Below, in pieces: positions 17,989 through 24,905 of a stretch of 33,769 bases of DNA. The notes beneath the pieces were generated by a model. The model did not search any database, had not been told where the DNA came from, and was given only the letters and a program-made list of their open reading frames with translations. The translations under genes were made by a program, and so were the position numbers. The stretch covers positions 1 through 33,769 of the forward strand of contig NZ_AOTD01000036.1 in NCBI RefSeq assembly GCF_000344295.2, read 5' to 3'. How positions within the stretch are numbered: position 1 is the stretch's first letter; each line of letters opens with the position of its first letter. The DNA is from Campylobacter showae CC57C. Lineage in GTDB: Bacteria; Campylobacterota; Campylobacteria; Campylobacterales; Campylobacteraceae.

Positions 17989-19659
17989 ATGGCTGCGGTG
18001 AACAAAAAAGTTCAACTTAGTAAGGCAAACGACGGTATCGAAGACGACGATTTTGCCGCGATGTTAGAGGAGTCTTTTAGAAAGACCGAAGAAGATAGCG
18101 ACGGAATAATCGTCGATATTAAAGACGACGAGGTTTTTGTAAACGTCGGTAAGAAATCAGAGGGAATTTTAAATATTTCTGAGATCCAAGACGAAAACGG
18201 AGAGCTTAAATTTAAAGCTGGCGATACGATAAAAGTCGTAATAACCGGTTCAAGAGGCGGCAAACCTATCGTTTCTCACAAAAAAGCACTTAGAAAAGAA
18301 AAAGTAAAAGCTTACATAGACTCATACAACGAAGAAAATCAAGACGTATTTGACGTAAAAATAATCGGTAAAAACAAAGGCGGTTTTGTTGCTCAAAATA
18401 ATGACGGTATCGAGTTTTTCTTGCCTCGCTCGCAAAGCGGCTTTAGGGATGATAATGCGGTAATCGGAAAGTCATTTAAAGTGAAAGTCTTAAAAATAGA
18501 CAAAGACGAGCAAAGCATTATCGTATCGAGAAAAAAACTACTCGACGAAGATAGAAAGAAAAAAAGAGAGGCGATATCCGCAGTAGCCGAAAATACGGAC
18601 GTGATAGAGGGCGTGGTTAAGAAAATCACTACTTATGGTATGTTTGTAGACGTAGGTGGAGTGGATGGACTCGTGCACTACAGCGAGATAAGCTATAAAG
18701 GACCGGTAAATCCGGGCTCTATCTACAAAGAAGGTGATAAAGTTTTAGTAAAAGTTATCAAATACGACAACGAGAAAAAACACCTTTCTCTATCTATCAA
18801 GGCTGCAACTCCGGATCCTTGGGAAGAGATAAAAGATGGTCTTGAGGTAGGCGACACCATTAAAGTAACGGTCAGCAACATTGAGCCTTACGGCGCATTT
18901 GTGGATCTTGGCAACGACATAGAGGGCTTTTTGCACATTTCTGAAATTTCATGGGATAAAAATATCAAAAATCCAAAAGATCACATTAGTGAAGGCGAGG
19001 AGCTTGACGTCGAGGTTATCGAGATAGACGCAAAAGATCGCCGCCTAAGAGTGAGTCTGAAAAACCTACTCAAAAAACCGTTTGACGAATTTAAAGCCCA
19101 ATTTAAAGAAGGGGACGTCACTAAAGGCGTAGTTACTAGTGTGACTAACTTTGGAGCATTTGTTAGGATTGGCGCAGTTGAGGGCTTGCTCCATAATGAG
19201 GACGCTTCGTGGGATAGAAATGACAAGTGCAAAGATTTGTTTAAAGTGGGCGACGAGGTTGAGGTAAAAATCATCAAAATCGACTCTAACGAGCAAAAAA
19301 TTTCTCTTAGCCAAAAAGATCTAAAACAAAGCCCAGTACAAGCTTATGCGAAGAAATTTAACGTAGGCGACATCGTGACCGGTAAAATTCGCGATATTAA
19401 AGATTTCGGCGTATTTGTAGAGCTCGGCGATAATGTCGATGCGCTCATCCGCAAAGAAGACCTAGGTAGCGTAAGCGCTGAAAGCTTAAACATAAACGAT
19501 AATATCGAAGCTGCGATAGCTTTTATCGACGAGAAGAAAAATAGAATCCGCCTAAGCGTAAGGCGCCTTGCAAGACAAAAAGAGCGCGAGGTGCTAAACG
19601 AGATAAATAGCGACGATAAGGTTACTTTGGGCGATATTATCAAAGAACAGCTATCATAA
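17989..19659 (+). CDS. rpsA: 30S ribosomal protein S1
   Basis: S1 carries mRNA to the 30S subunit. The ATG at 17989 is chosen because AAAAGGA precedes it; the frame is open back to a TTG at 17944, but the extra 15 residues look untranslated. The 556-residue product has six S1/OB repeats, recognisable as DGIIVDIKDDEVFVNVG, the degenerate GGFVAQNNDGIEFFLP, YGMFVDVGGVDGLVHYSE, YGAFVDLGNDIEGFLHISE, FGAFVRIGAVEGLLHNED and FGVFVELGDNVDALIRKE. The gene is distinctly richer in A+T than pheT or argH (18 G/C of 60 bases sampled at 18301-18360), as expected for a highly expressed Campylobacter gene. It has its own 134-base upstream region and no clear terminator separating it from ispH. Confidence 0.96.
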   Translation: MAAVNKKVQLSKANDGIEDDDFAAMLEESFRKTEEDSDGIIVDIKDDEVFVNVGKKSEGILNISEIQDENGELKFKAGDTIKVVITGSRGGKPIVSHKKALRKEKVKAYIDSYNEENQDVFDVKIIGKNKGGFVAQNNDGIEFFLPRSQSGFRDDNAVIGKSFKVKVLKIDKDEQSIIVSRKKLLDEDRKKKREAISAVAENTDVIEGVVKKITTYGMFVDVGGVDGLVHYSEISYKGPVNPGSIYKEGDKVLVKVIKYDNEKKHLSLSIKAATPDPWEEIKDGLEVGDTIKVTVSNIEPYGAFVDLGNDIEGFLHISEISWDKNIKNPKDHISEGEELDVEVIEIDAKDRRLRVSLKNLLKKPFDEFKAQFKEGDVTKGVVTSVTNFGAFVRIGAVEGLLHNEDASWDRNDKCKDLFKVGDEVEVKIIKIDSNEQKISLSQKDLKQSPVQAYAKKFNVGDIVTGKIRDIKDFGVFVELGDNVDALIRKEDLGSVSAESLNINDNIEAAIAFIDEKKNRIRLSVRRLARQKEREVLNEINSDDKVTLGDIIKEQLS

Positions 19660-19663
19660 GTAA

Positions 19664-20149
19664 ATGAAGCGATATTTGTTCTGGGGCGCGATTTCTTTTT
19701 TGCTGATTTTCGTCTGCGTATGTGGCGCTTTGCTGTATAAGTACGCGGACGTCAATTTAAAAGAGCCTGTGCCTGCGGAGCTACAAATATCACAAAATAA
19801 CAAGGAGCAAAATTTGACTACTGGCCCTACTTCTTGGGTTGGTGAAATGGCAAATATGGCTCCTAAAAAATATGCTTTGGCAAGCAATGAGATATTTATA
19901 GAATTTAAAGACGAGTCAAAAACAGTCCTAAAAACGGCCTATCAGTTAGTGATCGATAAAAACGATATATACTCGATGTTCTGCCTTACTCAAACATTAA
20001 AAAACATACCCGTAGATTTTAGTGTAGTAAAAGAAAATTCACAAAATTTAATTTACATAAACACGCAAGACAGCGGCGTTTTAGACCGCGTTATAAACGA
20101 ACTTAAGGCGTACGATATACGCTCAACATTCAAGGAGATCAAGCTATGA
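19664..20149 (+). CDS. Conserved membrane-anchored protein of unknown function (Cj0892c position)
   Basis: This 161-residue protein has one N-terminal transmembrane helix (residues about 6-24, FWGAISFLLIFVCVCGALL) after MKRY, and a soluble, probably periplasmic remainder of about 135 residues with a mixed alpha/beta pattern. No motif identifies a function. It begins four bases after rpsA and overlaps serA by ATGA, so it is translated with them. The same slot between rpsA and serA is occupied by Cj0892c in C. jejuni, as I recall, so it is a conserved member of the locus. Confidence 0.85.
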   Translation: MKRYLFWGAISFLLIFVCVCGALLYKYADVNLKEPVPAELQISQNNKEQNLTTGPTSWVGEMANMAPKKYALASNEIFIEFKDESKTVLKTAYQLVIDKNDIYSMFCLTQTLKNIPVDFSVVKENSQNLIYINTQDSGVLDRVINELKAYDIRSTFKEIKL

Positions 20150-21723
20150 AAACGATAATAGTGTGCGACGCAATACATAAAGTCGGCTTTGAAATTTTAA
20201 ATCGCGAAGAGGATATAAAAGTAATCGACGCAGTAAACGTGCCTAAAGATAAGCTTTTGGATATCTTAGGCGAGGCTGACGTGGCCATCACTCGAAGCTC
20301 GACCGAAGTCGGCGAGGCGTTTTTAAATGCGGCCAAAAATCTAAAAGCTCTCGTGCGCGCTGGCGTGGGCGTCGATAACGTGAATATCGACGGCTGCTCA
20401 AAACGCGGCATAATCGCGATGAACGTCCCTACGGCAAACACGATCGCCGCCGTAGAGCTAACGATGGCTCATATGTTAGCTGCCGCTCGCTCGTTTCCGT
20501 ACGCTCACAACGACCTAAAAATCGACCGAATTTGGAAACGCGAGAAATGGTACGGCGTTGAGCTTTTTAACAAGACTCTAGGCGTCATAGGCTTTGGCAA
20601 CATCGGCTCTCGCGTAGCGGTTAGGGCTGCGGCTTTCGGTATGCAAATCGTTGCTTATGATCCATATATCGATCCGTCGAAAGTAACCGATATGGGCGGC
20701 GTTTATACGCGAAATTTCGACGATATCCTTGCGTGCGATTTCATCACCATACACACTCCTAAAAATAAAGAAACCGTAAACATGATCGGCGAGGCGGAGA
20801 TCGCAAAGATGAAGGACGGCGTGCGCCTCATCAACTGCGCTCGCGGCGGTCTTTACAACGAAGAGGCGCTGTATAATGGCCTAAAAAACGGCAAGATAGC
20901 GTTTGCGGGTATCGACGTATTTGAGAAGGAGCCGGCGACGGATCATCCGCTACTTGAGTTAAATAACGTCAGCGTCACACCGCACCTTGGCGCAAATACG
21001 CTAGAGTCTCAAGCCAACATCGCTATCGCAGCAGCCGAACAGGCTATCTCTGCGGCTCGCGGCATCAGCTATCCTAGCGCGCTAAATTTGCCGATAAAAA
21101 CGGAAGATCTACCGCCTTTTGTGGAGCCTTATATCGAGCTTACGAGCAAGATGGCCTTCCTCGCCGCTCAGATCAACAAAAAAGCTATCAAAGCTATCCG
21201 CATCGAGACGCACGGCCCTATTAGTGAGTATGCAAACTCCATGCTTACATTTGCGATCGTGGGTGCTTTAAAAGAGAGCTTGGGCGATACGATAAACTAC
21301 GTAAACGCTAAATTTTTGTGCGACGAAAAAGGCATAACGACAGAGAGCACCGTCGGCGGCAATAGTATTTTCAAAAATAAAATCACCGTTCGCATAACGA
21401 CCGAAAACGACGTCGTGACGATCGGTGGAACCGTATTTGGCGAAAATCAGCAACGCATCGTGACGATAAACGGCTTTAAAACAGACTTTAAGCCTAAAGG
21501 CAAGATGATTATCTTTAAAAACAACGACGTTCCGGGCGTTATCGCTAAAATTTCATCTATCCTCGCCGAAGAGAAGATCAATATCGCCGACTTCCGCCTA
21601 GGACGCGACGATCACGGTATGGCGCTTGCGGTCGTGCTTGTGGATGAAAAAATAACCAAAGAGACGCTGGCTAAGCTAAACGATCTAGACGTTTGCGTAT
21701 GGGCAAAGTACGCAGTTGTCTAA
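20146..21723 (+). CDS. serA: D-3-phosphoglycerate dehydrogenase
   Basis: SerA oxidises 3-phosphoglycerate in the first committed step of serine synthesis. The 525-residue product is the long form. The catalytic and NAD domains show TRSSTEVGEAFL, the nucleotide loop GFGNIGSRVA, the catalytic region INCARGGLYNEEAL and HLGANTLESQ. An intervening ASB domain follows, and then a C-terminal ACT domain (NNDVPGVIAKISSILAEEKI) that normally binds serine as a feedback inhibitor. The stop codon is the first base of a perfect 13-bp hairpin. Confidence 0.97.
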   Translation: MKTIIVCDAIHKVGFEILNREEDIKVIDAVNVPKDKLLDILGEADVAITRSSTEVGEAFLNAAKNLKALVRAGVGVDNVNIDGCSKRGIIAMNVPTANTIAAVELTMAHMLAAARSFPYAHNDLKIDRIWKREKWYGVELFNKTLGVIGFGNIGSRVAVRAAAFGMQIVAYDPYIDPSKVTDMGGVYTRNFDDILACDFITIHTPKNKETVNMIGEAEIAKMKDGVRLINCARGGLYNEEALYNGLKNGKIAFAGIDVFEKEPATDHPLLELNNVSVTPHLGANTLESQANIAIAAAEQAISAARGISYPSALNLPIKTEDLPPFVEPYIELTSKMAFLAAQINKKAIKAIRIETHGPISEYANSMLTFAIVGALKESLGDTINYVNAKFLCDEKGITTESTVGGNSIFKNKITVRITTENDVVTIGGTVFGENQQRIVTINGFKTDFKPKGKMIIFKNNDVPGVIAKISSILAEEKINIADFRLGRDDHGMALAVVLVDEKITKETLAKLNDLDVCVWAKYAVV

Positions 21724-21752
21724 ATTTAAGCCCGAATTGGGGCTTAAATTTA
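21721..21752 (+). promoter_or_regulatory. Perfect hairpin between serA stop and lipoprotein ribosome site
   Basis: TAAATTTAAGCCC pairs over 13 bp with GGGCTTAAATTTA around a six-base loop. The left arm starts at the serA stop codon and the right arm ends where the AAGGAGGG ribosome site begins (21752-21759). There is no T-run, so it is more likely an mRNA processing, stability or translation-control structure than a simple terminator. Confidence 0.6.
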
Positions 21753-21766
21753 AGGAGGGTTTGAGT

Positions 21767-21988
21767 ATGAAATTTTTACTTTTGATTCCGATTTTGTTTT
21801 TGCTTGCGGGTTGCGAGAGCGAAGTGCAAAAGCAAACTACGAAAAATTTTGAGAAAATTTTGACCGAAAAAAAGAAATTTCAAAAGATACAAAAAGACGA
21901 TCCTAGCGTAAGTGAACAGATGAAAAGGGAAATCCACTCGCAGTCTGAAAAGAGCAAGGAAAAAGGCGAGTTTAAATTTAAGCCTTAA
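21767..21988 (+). CDS. Small lipoprotein, 73 residues
   Basis: The ATG at 21767 has a strong ribosome site (AAGGAGGG). The frame is open further upstream to 21716 inside serA, but that part is encoded by the hairpin. The product has a lipoprotein signal, MKFLLLIPILFLLAGC, with C16 at the lipobox LAGC and glutamate at +2. The mature part is about 57 residues, highly charged, Lys/Glu/Gln-rich and probably helical. I recognise no family. It could be coupled to serA or expressed on a processed mRNA. Confidence 0.7.
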   Translation: MKFLLLIPILFLLAGCESEVQKQTTKNFEKILTEKKKFQKIQKDDPSVSEQMKREIHSQSEKSKEKGEFKFKP

Positions 21989-22057
21989 ATTTGAGTTTTA
22001 CTTCGGCGGGCGCGGTCAAATTTGCCCTCTCGCCGCTTCTTAAACTAAACTAAAAGC

Positions 22058-22071
22058 TTTTTTGATATAAT
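22058..22071 (+). promoter_or_regulatory. Promoter of efp
   Basis: TTTTTTG at 22058-22064 followed by TATAAT at 22066-22071 is a near-ideal Campylobacter housekeeping promoter, 27 bases before the efp start. Confidence 0.7.
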
Positions 22072-22098
22072 CACCCTTTAAAACTATAAGGAGAAAAA

Positions 22099-22665
22099 AT
22101 GGCAACCTATTCTATGGGCGACCTAAAAAAAGGACTAAAGATCGAGCTAGACGGCGTTCCGTATAAAGTCGTCGAGTATCAGCACGTAAAACCGGGCAAG
22201 GGCGCAGCTTTCGTTCGCGCGAAAATCAAATCTTTCATCGACGGCAAAGTGCTTGAAAAGACGTTCCACGCTGGCGACAAATGCGATCAGCCGAATTTGG
22301 AAGAAAAAGAGATGCAGTATCTTTACGACGACGGCGAGTTCTGTCAGTTTATGGACACTGCAACCTATGAGCAAGTGGCGATCAGTGACGAGGACGTGGG
22401 TGATGTTAAAAAATGGATGATAGATGGCATGATGGTTGAGATTTTGTTTCACAACGGCAAGGCTATCGGCGTAGAAGTGCCGCAAGTCGTCGAGCTAAAG
22501 ATCGTCGAGACTCCGCCGAATTTCAAAGGCGACACACAGGGCGGTAAAAAGCCTGCTACGCTTGAGAGCGGCGCAGTAGTTCAGATACCTTTCCACGTGC
22601 TTGAGGGCGAGGTTATCCGCGTAGATACAGTCCGCGGCGAGTACATCGAGCGCGCAAATAAATAA
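22099..22665 (+). CDS. efp: Elongation factor P
   Basis: EF-P relieves ribosome stalling at polyproline. The 188-residue product has the three family domains: the KOW-like N-terminus ([19 protein letters not shown]), the loop [10 protein letters not shown] whose K34 is the residue post-translationally modified in many bacteria, and two OB domains, the last ending GEYIERANK. The ATG has AAGGAG just upstream and a strong promoter of its own. EpmA and EpmB are not in the window, so its modification cannot be judged here. Confidence 0.97.
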   Translation: MATYSMGDLKKGLKIELDGVPYKVVEYQHVKPGKGAAFVRAKIKSFIDGKVLEKTFHAGDKCDQPNLEEKEMQYLYDDGEFCQFMDTATYEQVAISDEDVGDVKKWMIDGMMVEILFHNGKAIGVEVPQVVELKIVETPPNFKGDTQGGKKPATLESGAVVQIPFHVLEGEVIRVDTVRGEYIERANK

Positions 22666-22683
22666 CCGCAGTCGTCAAATTTG

Positions 22684-23310
22684 ATGAAAACAAAATTTGA
22701 CGAGCTCATAGCCCAAGTAAAGCCGCTATTTAAAGATAACGGCTTTACCAAAAACGGACTAAATTTCTACAAAAATACTCCCCATTTTATATACGTCGTA
22801 AATTTTCAAAAAAGTAGCGGCAATACCGCATTTGAAACTAGATTTTACGTAAACTGCGGCATTCACGGCGCGTTTATCGATGCCGCAACCGGCAAAGAAT
22901 TTATCTCAAAACCCAAAGAATACGAATGTCATTTTAGGGATAGAATTTCATCTATCATAGACTCCAAAATACCTTACTATGAAATCAACGAAAATACCGA
23001 CGCGGCAGCGCTTTGCGAAAATTTAATAAGCGATTTAACGGCGATATTTAGATTTTTTGATGCGGTAAAAACCGAACGAAATTTGATTGATTTCATGCTG
23101 GAGCGAAACGGCCTAGCGGTGATTGACCAGCTTTTTGAATATTTACTCATAAAGCATGAACAAGAAATTTTGACCCGTCAAGCGTTAAGTTTGTTTGAAA
23201 AATATGGAAACGAAGATAGATGGAAAATTTTTGAGAGGCGTATAAATGATTTGCTTAAAAAATATGAAAAAGACGAGATAAAATTTGAAGAAATAAAAGC
23301 CAAGGCCTAA
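22684..23310 (+). CDS. DUF4304 domain protein
   Basis: The product of about 208 residues begins with the DUF4304 pattern: a helical FDELIAQVKPLFKDNGFTKN, then LNFYKNTPHFIYVVNFQKSS and RFYVNCGIHGAF. The second half is helical (AIFRFFDAVKTERNLIDF; LSLFEKYGNEDRWKIFERR). DUF4304 proteins have no established role; some occur near polymorphic toxin immunity genes, but no toxin is visible here. There is no convincing ribosome site. A TTG directly precedes the ATG, and the gene starts 18 bases after efp, so it probably depends on efp transcription. A 60-base sample (23161-23220) has 20 G/C, against 33 in a sample of efp (22501-22560). Confidence 0.78.
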   Translation: MKTKFDELIAQVKPLFKDNGFTKNGLNFYKNTPHFIYVVNFQKSSGNTAFETRFYVNCGIHGAFIDAATGKEFISKPKEYECHFRDRISSIIDSKIPYYEINENTDAAALCENLISDLTAIFRFFDAVKTERNLIDFMLERNGLAVIDQLFEYLLIKHEQEILTRQALSLFEKYGNEDRWKIFERRINDLLKKYEKDEIKFEEIKAKA

Positions 23311-23322
23311 GCCTCGGCTTAG
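23307..23322. terminator. Small bidirectional hairpin between convergent genes
   Basis: CTAAGC and GCTTAG pair around a CTCG loop. The hairpin overlaps the stop of the DUF4304 gene and lies just beyond the end of the selW-like gene. The stem is short; a T-run follows on the plus strand at 23335-23340. Confidence 0.4.
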
Positions 23323-23325
23323 ACT

Positions 23326-23577
23326 TTAGGCTGATTTTTTAACGCTATCGACCAAAGCAACGATCTCTTCGTGGTTTGGCAGGGCATTTACTTCCGTGCC
23401 GATGAGATCTTTTTTGGAAAATACTATCTTTCCATCTACTTCAACTATGAAGTTTCCGCCGCTACCGACGATTTTGCTAATATTAGCGCCTGGGATTTGA
23501 CTTAAAAATTCTTCTTCTACACGAGAAGCTACCGGTCTATAGTTTCAAGAATTGCAATATGTAATCTTTACTTCCAT
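23326..23577 (-). CDS. SelW/Rdx-family selenoprotein (Sec encoded by TGA)
   Basis: Reading the minus strand from the ATG at 23577 gives 83 residues if the TGA at 23547-23545 is read as selenocysteine. The N-terminus is then YCNSUNYRP: C8 and U11 form the CxxU redox motif of the SelW/SelT/Rdx thioredoxin-like family. The rest fits that family: about 25 helical residues, then GSGGNFIVEVDGKIVFSK, which corresponds to the GG-x-F-x-V-x-x-x-G-x-x-I/V-F-S-K core, then NHEEIVALVDSVKK. The ribosome site AAGGAAGGA and a perfect -10 box precede it, and a SECIS-like hairpin follows the TGA. The role is inferred to be a small thiol/selenol redox protein; partners are unknown. A decayed gene is unlikely, because the only stop falls exactly on the Sec position. 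Confidence 0.9.
23514..23528 (-). promoter_or_regulatory. Bacterial SECIS-like hairpin
   Basis: In the mRNA, CTTCT pairs with AGAAG around the loop CGTGT. The loop begins 22 bases after the TGA, within the spacing usual for bacterial SECIS elements, and has G among its first two bases. It lies inside the coding region, as bacterial SECIS elements do. The five-bp stem is short, so the match is supportive rather than decisive. Confidence 0.6.
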
Positions 23578-23607
23578 TTTCCTTCCTTTCGAATTTAAAG
23601 TACGCCG

Positions 23608-23613
23608 ATTATA
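23608..23613 (-). promoter_or_regulatory. -10 box of the selW-like gene
   Basis: TATAAT on the minus strand, 31 bases upstream of the selenoprotein start. It is arranged back to back with the promoter of the DJ-1-like gene. Confidence 0.55.
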
Positions 23614-23635
23614 GCGTAAATTTAACAAATAGCAG

Positions 23636-23641
23636 TATAAT
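23636..23641 (+). promoter_or_regulatory. -10 box of the DJ-1/PfpI gene
   Basis: TATAAT on the plus strand, 25 bases before the start codon. It is followed by AAGGAG as the ribosome site. Confidence 0.6.
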
Positions 23642-23666
23642 TATCAAAAAATTTAAGGAGAAAATT

Positions 23667-24215
23667 ATGAAAAAAGTTGCCGTGATTTTTGCCGACGGGT
23701 TTGAGGAGATAGAGGGCGTTAGTATCGTGGACGTGCTTAGACGAGGCGGCGCGGAGGCCCATGTAGTCGGGCTTGACAAGCTACCTATCACAGGCGCACA
23801 TGGAGTGAAATTCGTCTGCGATATGACACTTTATGACCTTGATGTCGAGGAGTACGATATGCTGGTTTTGCCGGGCGGATATACGGGCGTCACGAATATC
23901 TCCGGTAACCTAAAAATGAGAGAGACGATCAAAAAATTTGATAAAAAAGGCAAATTCGTCGCTGCCATTTGCGCCGCGCCGATAGCTCTTGGAGTGGCGG
24001 AGGTGATGAGCGGCGAGTACACGTGCTACCCTAGCTGCGAGGTTAGCGTCGAGGGCGGAACGTACGTGAGCGATAAAAACGTCGTGCAAAGTGGAAATAT
24101 CATCACTTCAAGAGGCCCCGCCACCGCGATGGAGTTTGCCTTGGAGCTTGTTAAAATTTTAAACGGCGAGCAAGTTTATAACGAAGTAAAAAGCGGACTT
24201 TTATTTGTCAAATAA
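23667..24215 (+). CDS. DJ-1/PfpI family protein (YajL/ThiJ-like)
   Basis: The 182-residue product has the DJ-1 fold signatures: KKVAVIFADGFEEIEG with the conserved acidic residue near E14, LVLPGGYTGV, and the nucleophile elbow AAICAAPIALG with C102, then TSRGPATAMEFALELVKIL. This length and motif set match the DJ-1/YajL subgroup, cysteine proteins linked to oxidative and carbonyl stress; some members act as glyoxalases or deglycases, which is disputed. It has its own promoter and a following terminator, so it is transcribed alone. It shares an 89-base divergent promoter region with the selenoprotein gene. Confidence 0.92.
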   Translation: MKKVAVIFADGFEEIEGVSIVDVLRRGGAEAHVVGLDKLPITGAHGVKFVCDMTLYDLDVEEYDMLVLPGGYTGVTNISGNLKMRETIKKFDKKGKFVAAICAAPIALGVAEVMSGEYTCYPSCEVSVEGGTYVSDKNVVQSGNIITSRGPATAMEFALELVKILNGEQVYNEVKSGLLFVK

Positions 24216-24589
24216 CGATTTGTGGGCTTAAATTTTGATAGACACCGCACCTTTGTTTAAATAAAGGTGCGGCTGGTTAAATTTTTGAGTAAAACACAAA
24301 AGCGGCAAATTTGCGATTGTAATTTGCCGACAAAATCGCGTTTTTAGCTTAATTATAAAATTTATTTGCGCCGATTGGCCGATGCTTTGCATCAAACCTG
24401 CCTTAAATTTACTTCAAATTTTACGCAACCCCAAACCTTCGAATAAAAATAAATTTCCAAAAACGCCAGCCCAAATTTAAATTTACAAAAAATTATAAAA
24501 ATATCAATTTTTATCTAGCTTTTTTATTTAAATTCAGGTATCATCTATTAACCGATTTTATCGGGAATTTGATTTAAGGAAACGTTACT
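24216..24589. other. 374-base non-coding gap with two hairpins
   Basis: Besides the terminator at 24245-24272, CGGCAAATT (24303-24311) pairs with AATTTGCCG (24321-24329) around nine bases. The rest is AT-rich with several AAATTT copies. The last part carries a possible promoter (TATCAT at 24539-24544) for the RNA-binding protein. I see no tRNA and no credible open frame. Confidence 0.5.
24245..24272 (+). terminator. Intrinsic terminator of the DJ-1/PfpI gene
   Basis: CCGCACCTTT pairs perfectly over 10 bp with AAAGGTGCGG around an eight-base loop, 30 bases after the stop. The T-run (ATTTTT) comes about ten bases later. Confidence 0.65.
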
Positions 24590-24835
24590 GTGAATATTTA
24601 CGTCGGTAACTTGTCATATCGCATGACTGAGGCAGAGCTTAAGGATACATTTGCGCCGTTTGGCGAAGTAAAACGCGCGAAAATCGTCAAAGATCGCGAC
24701 ACGAATCGCTCAAAAGGATTCGGATTTGTCGAGATAGAAAACGACGCAGACGCGCTAAAAGCGATCGAAGCGCTAAACAACAAGGAAGTAGGCGGCAGAG
24801 CTCTAAGAGTAAACGAATCTAAACCTAAAGAATAA
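24590..24835 (+). CDS. RRM-type RNA-binding protein
   Basis: This 81-residue protein is a single RNA recognition motif. RNP2 is IYVGNLSY (residues 3-10) and RNP1 is KGFGFVEI (near residues 43-50), with the usual aromatic residues that stack on RNA bases. The start is GTG, with TAAGGA nine bases upstream. After the RRM only a short charged tail (NESKPKE) remains. Similar small RRM proteins occur in cyanobacteria and Campylobacterota, often with cold- or stress-related expression. The targets are unknown. Confidence 0.93.
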   Translation: MNIYVGNLSYRMTEAELKDTFAPFGEVKRAKIVKDRDTNRSKGFGFVEIENDADALKAIEALNNKEVGGRALRVNESKPKE

Positions 24836-24839
24836 TCCG

Positions 24840-24860
24840 GCCGTCAAATCTGACGGCTTT
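24840..24860 (+). terminator. Intrinsic terminator of the RRM gene
   Basis: GCCGTCA pairs with TGACGGC around AATC, followed by TTT and, after a short break, TTTTT. It begins five bases after the stop codon. Confidence 0.7.
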
Positions 24861-24905
24861 AATCTAATTTTTAAATTTAAGCTTTTTAACCAAATTTCTC
24901 TCAAA

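Noticed and set aside
21716-21766. Longer start of the small lipoprotein inside serA
   Set aside because: It would put a hairpin-encoded stretch in front of the lipoprotein signal; the ATG at 21767 has a strong ribosome site.
23326-23577. Broken remnant of a small gene
   Set aside because: The single TGA falls exactly on the Sec position of a CxxU motif, and ribosome site, promoter and full domain are intact. Sec reading explains it better than decay.
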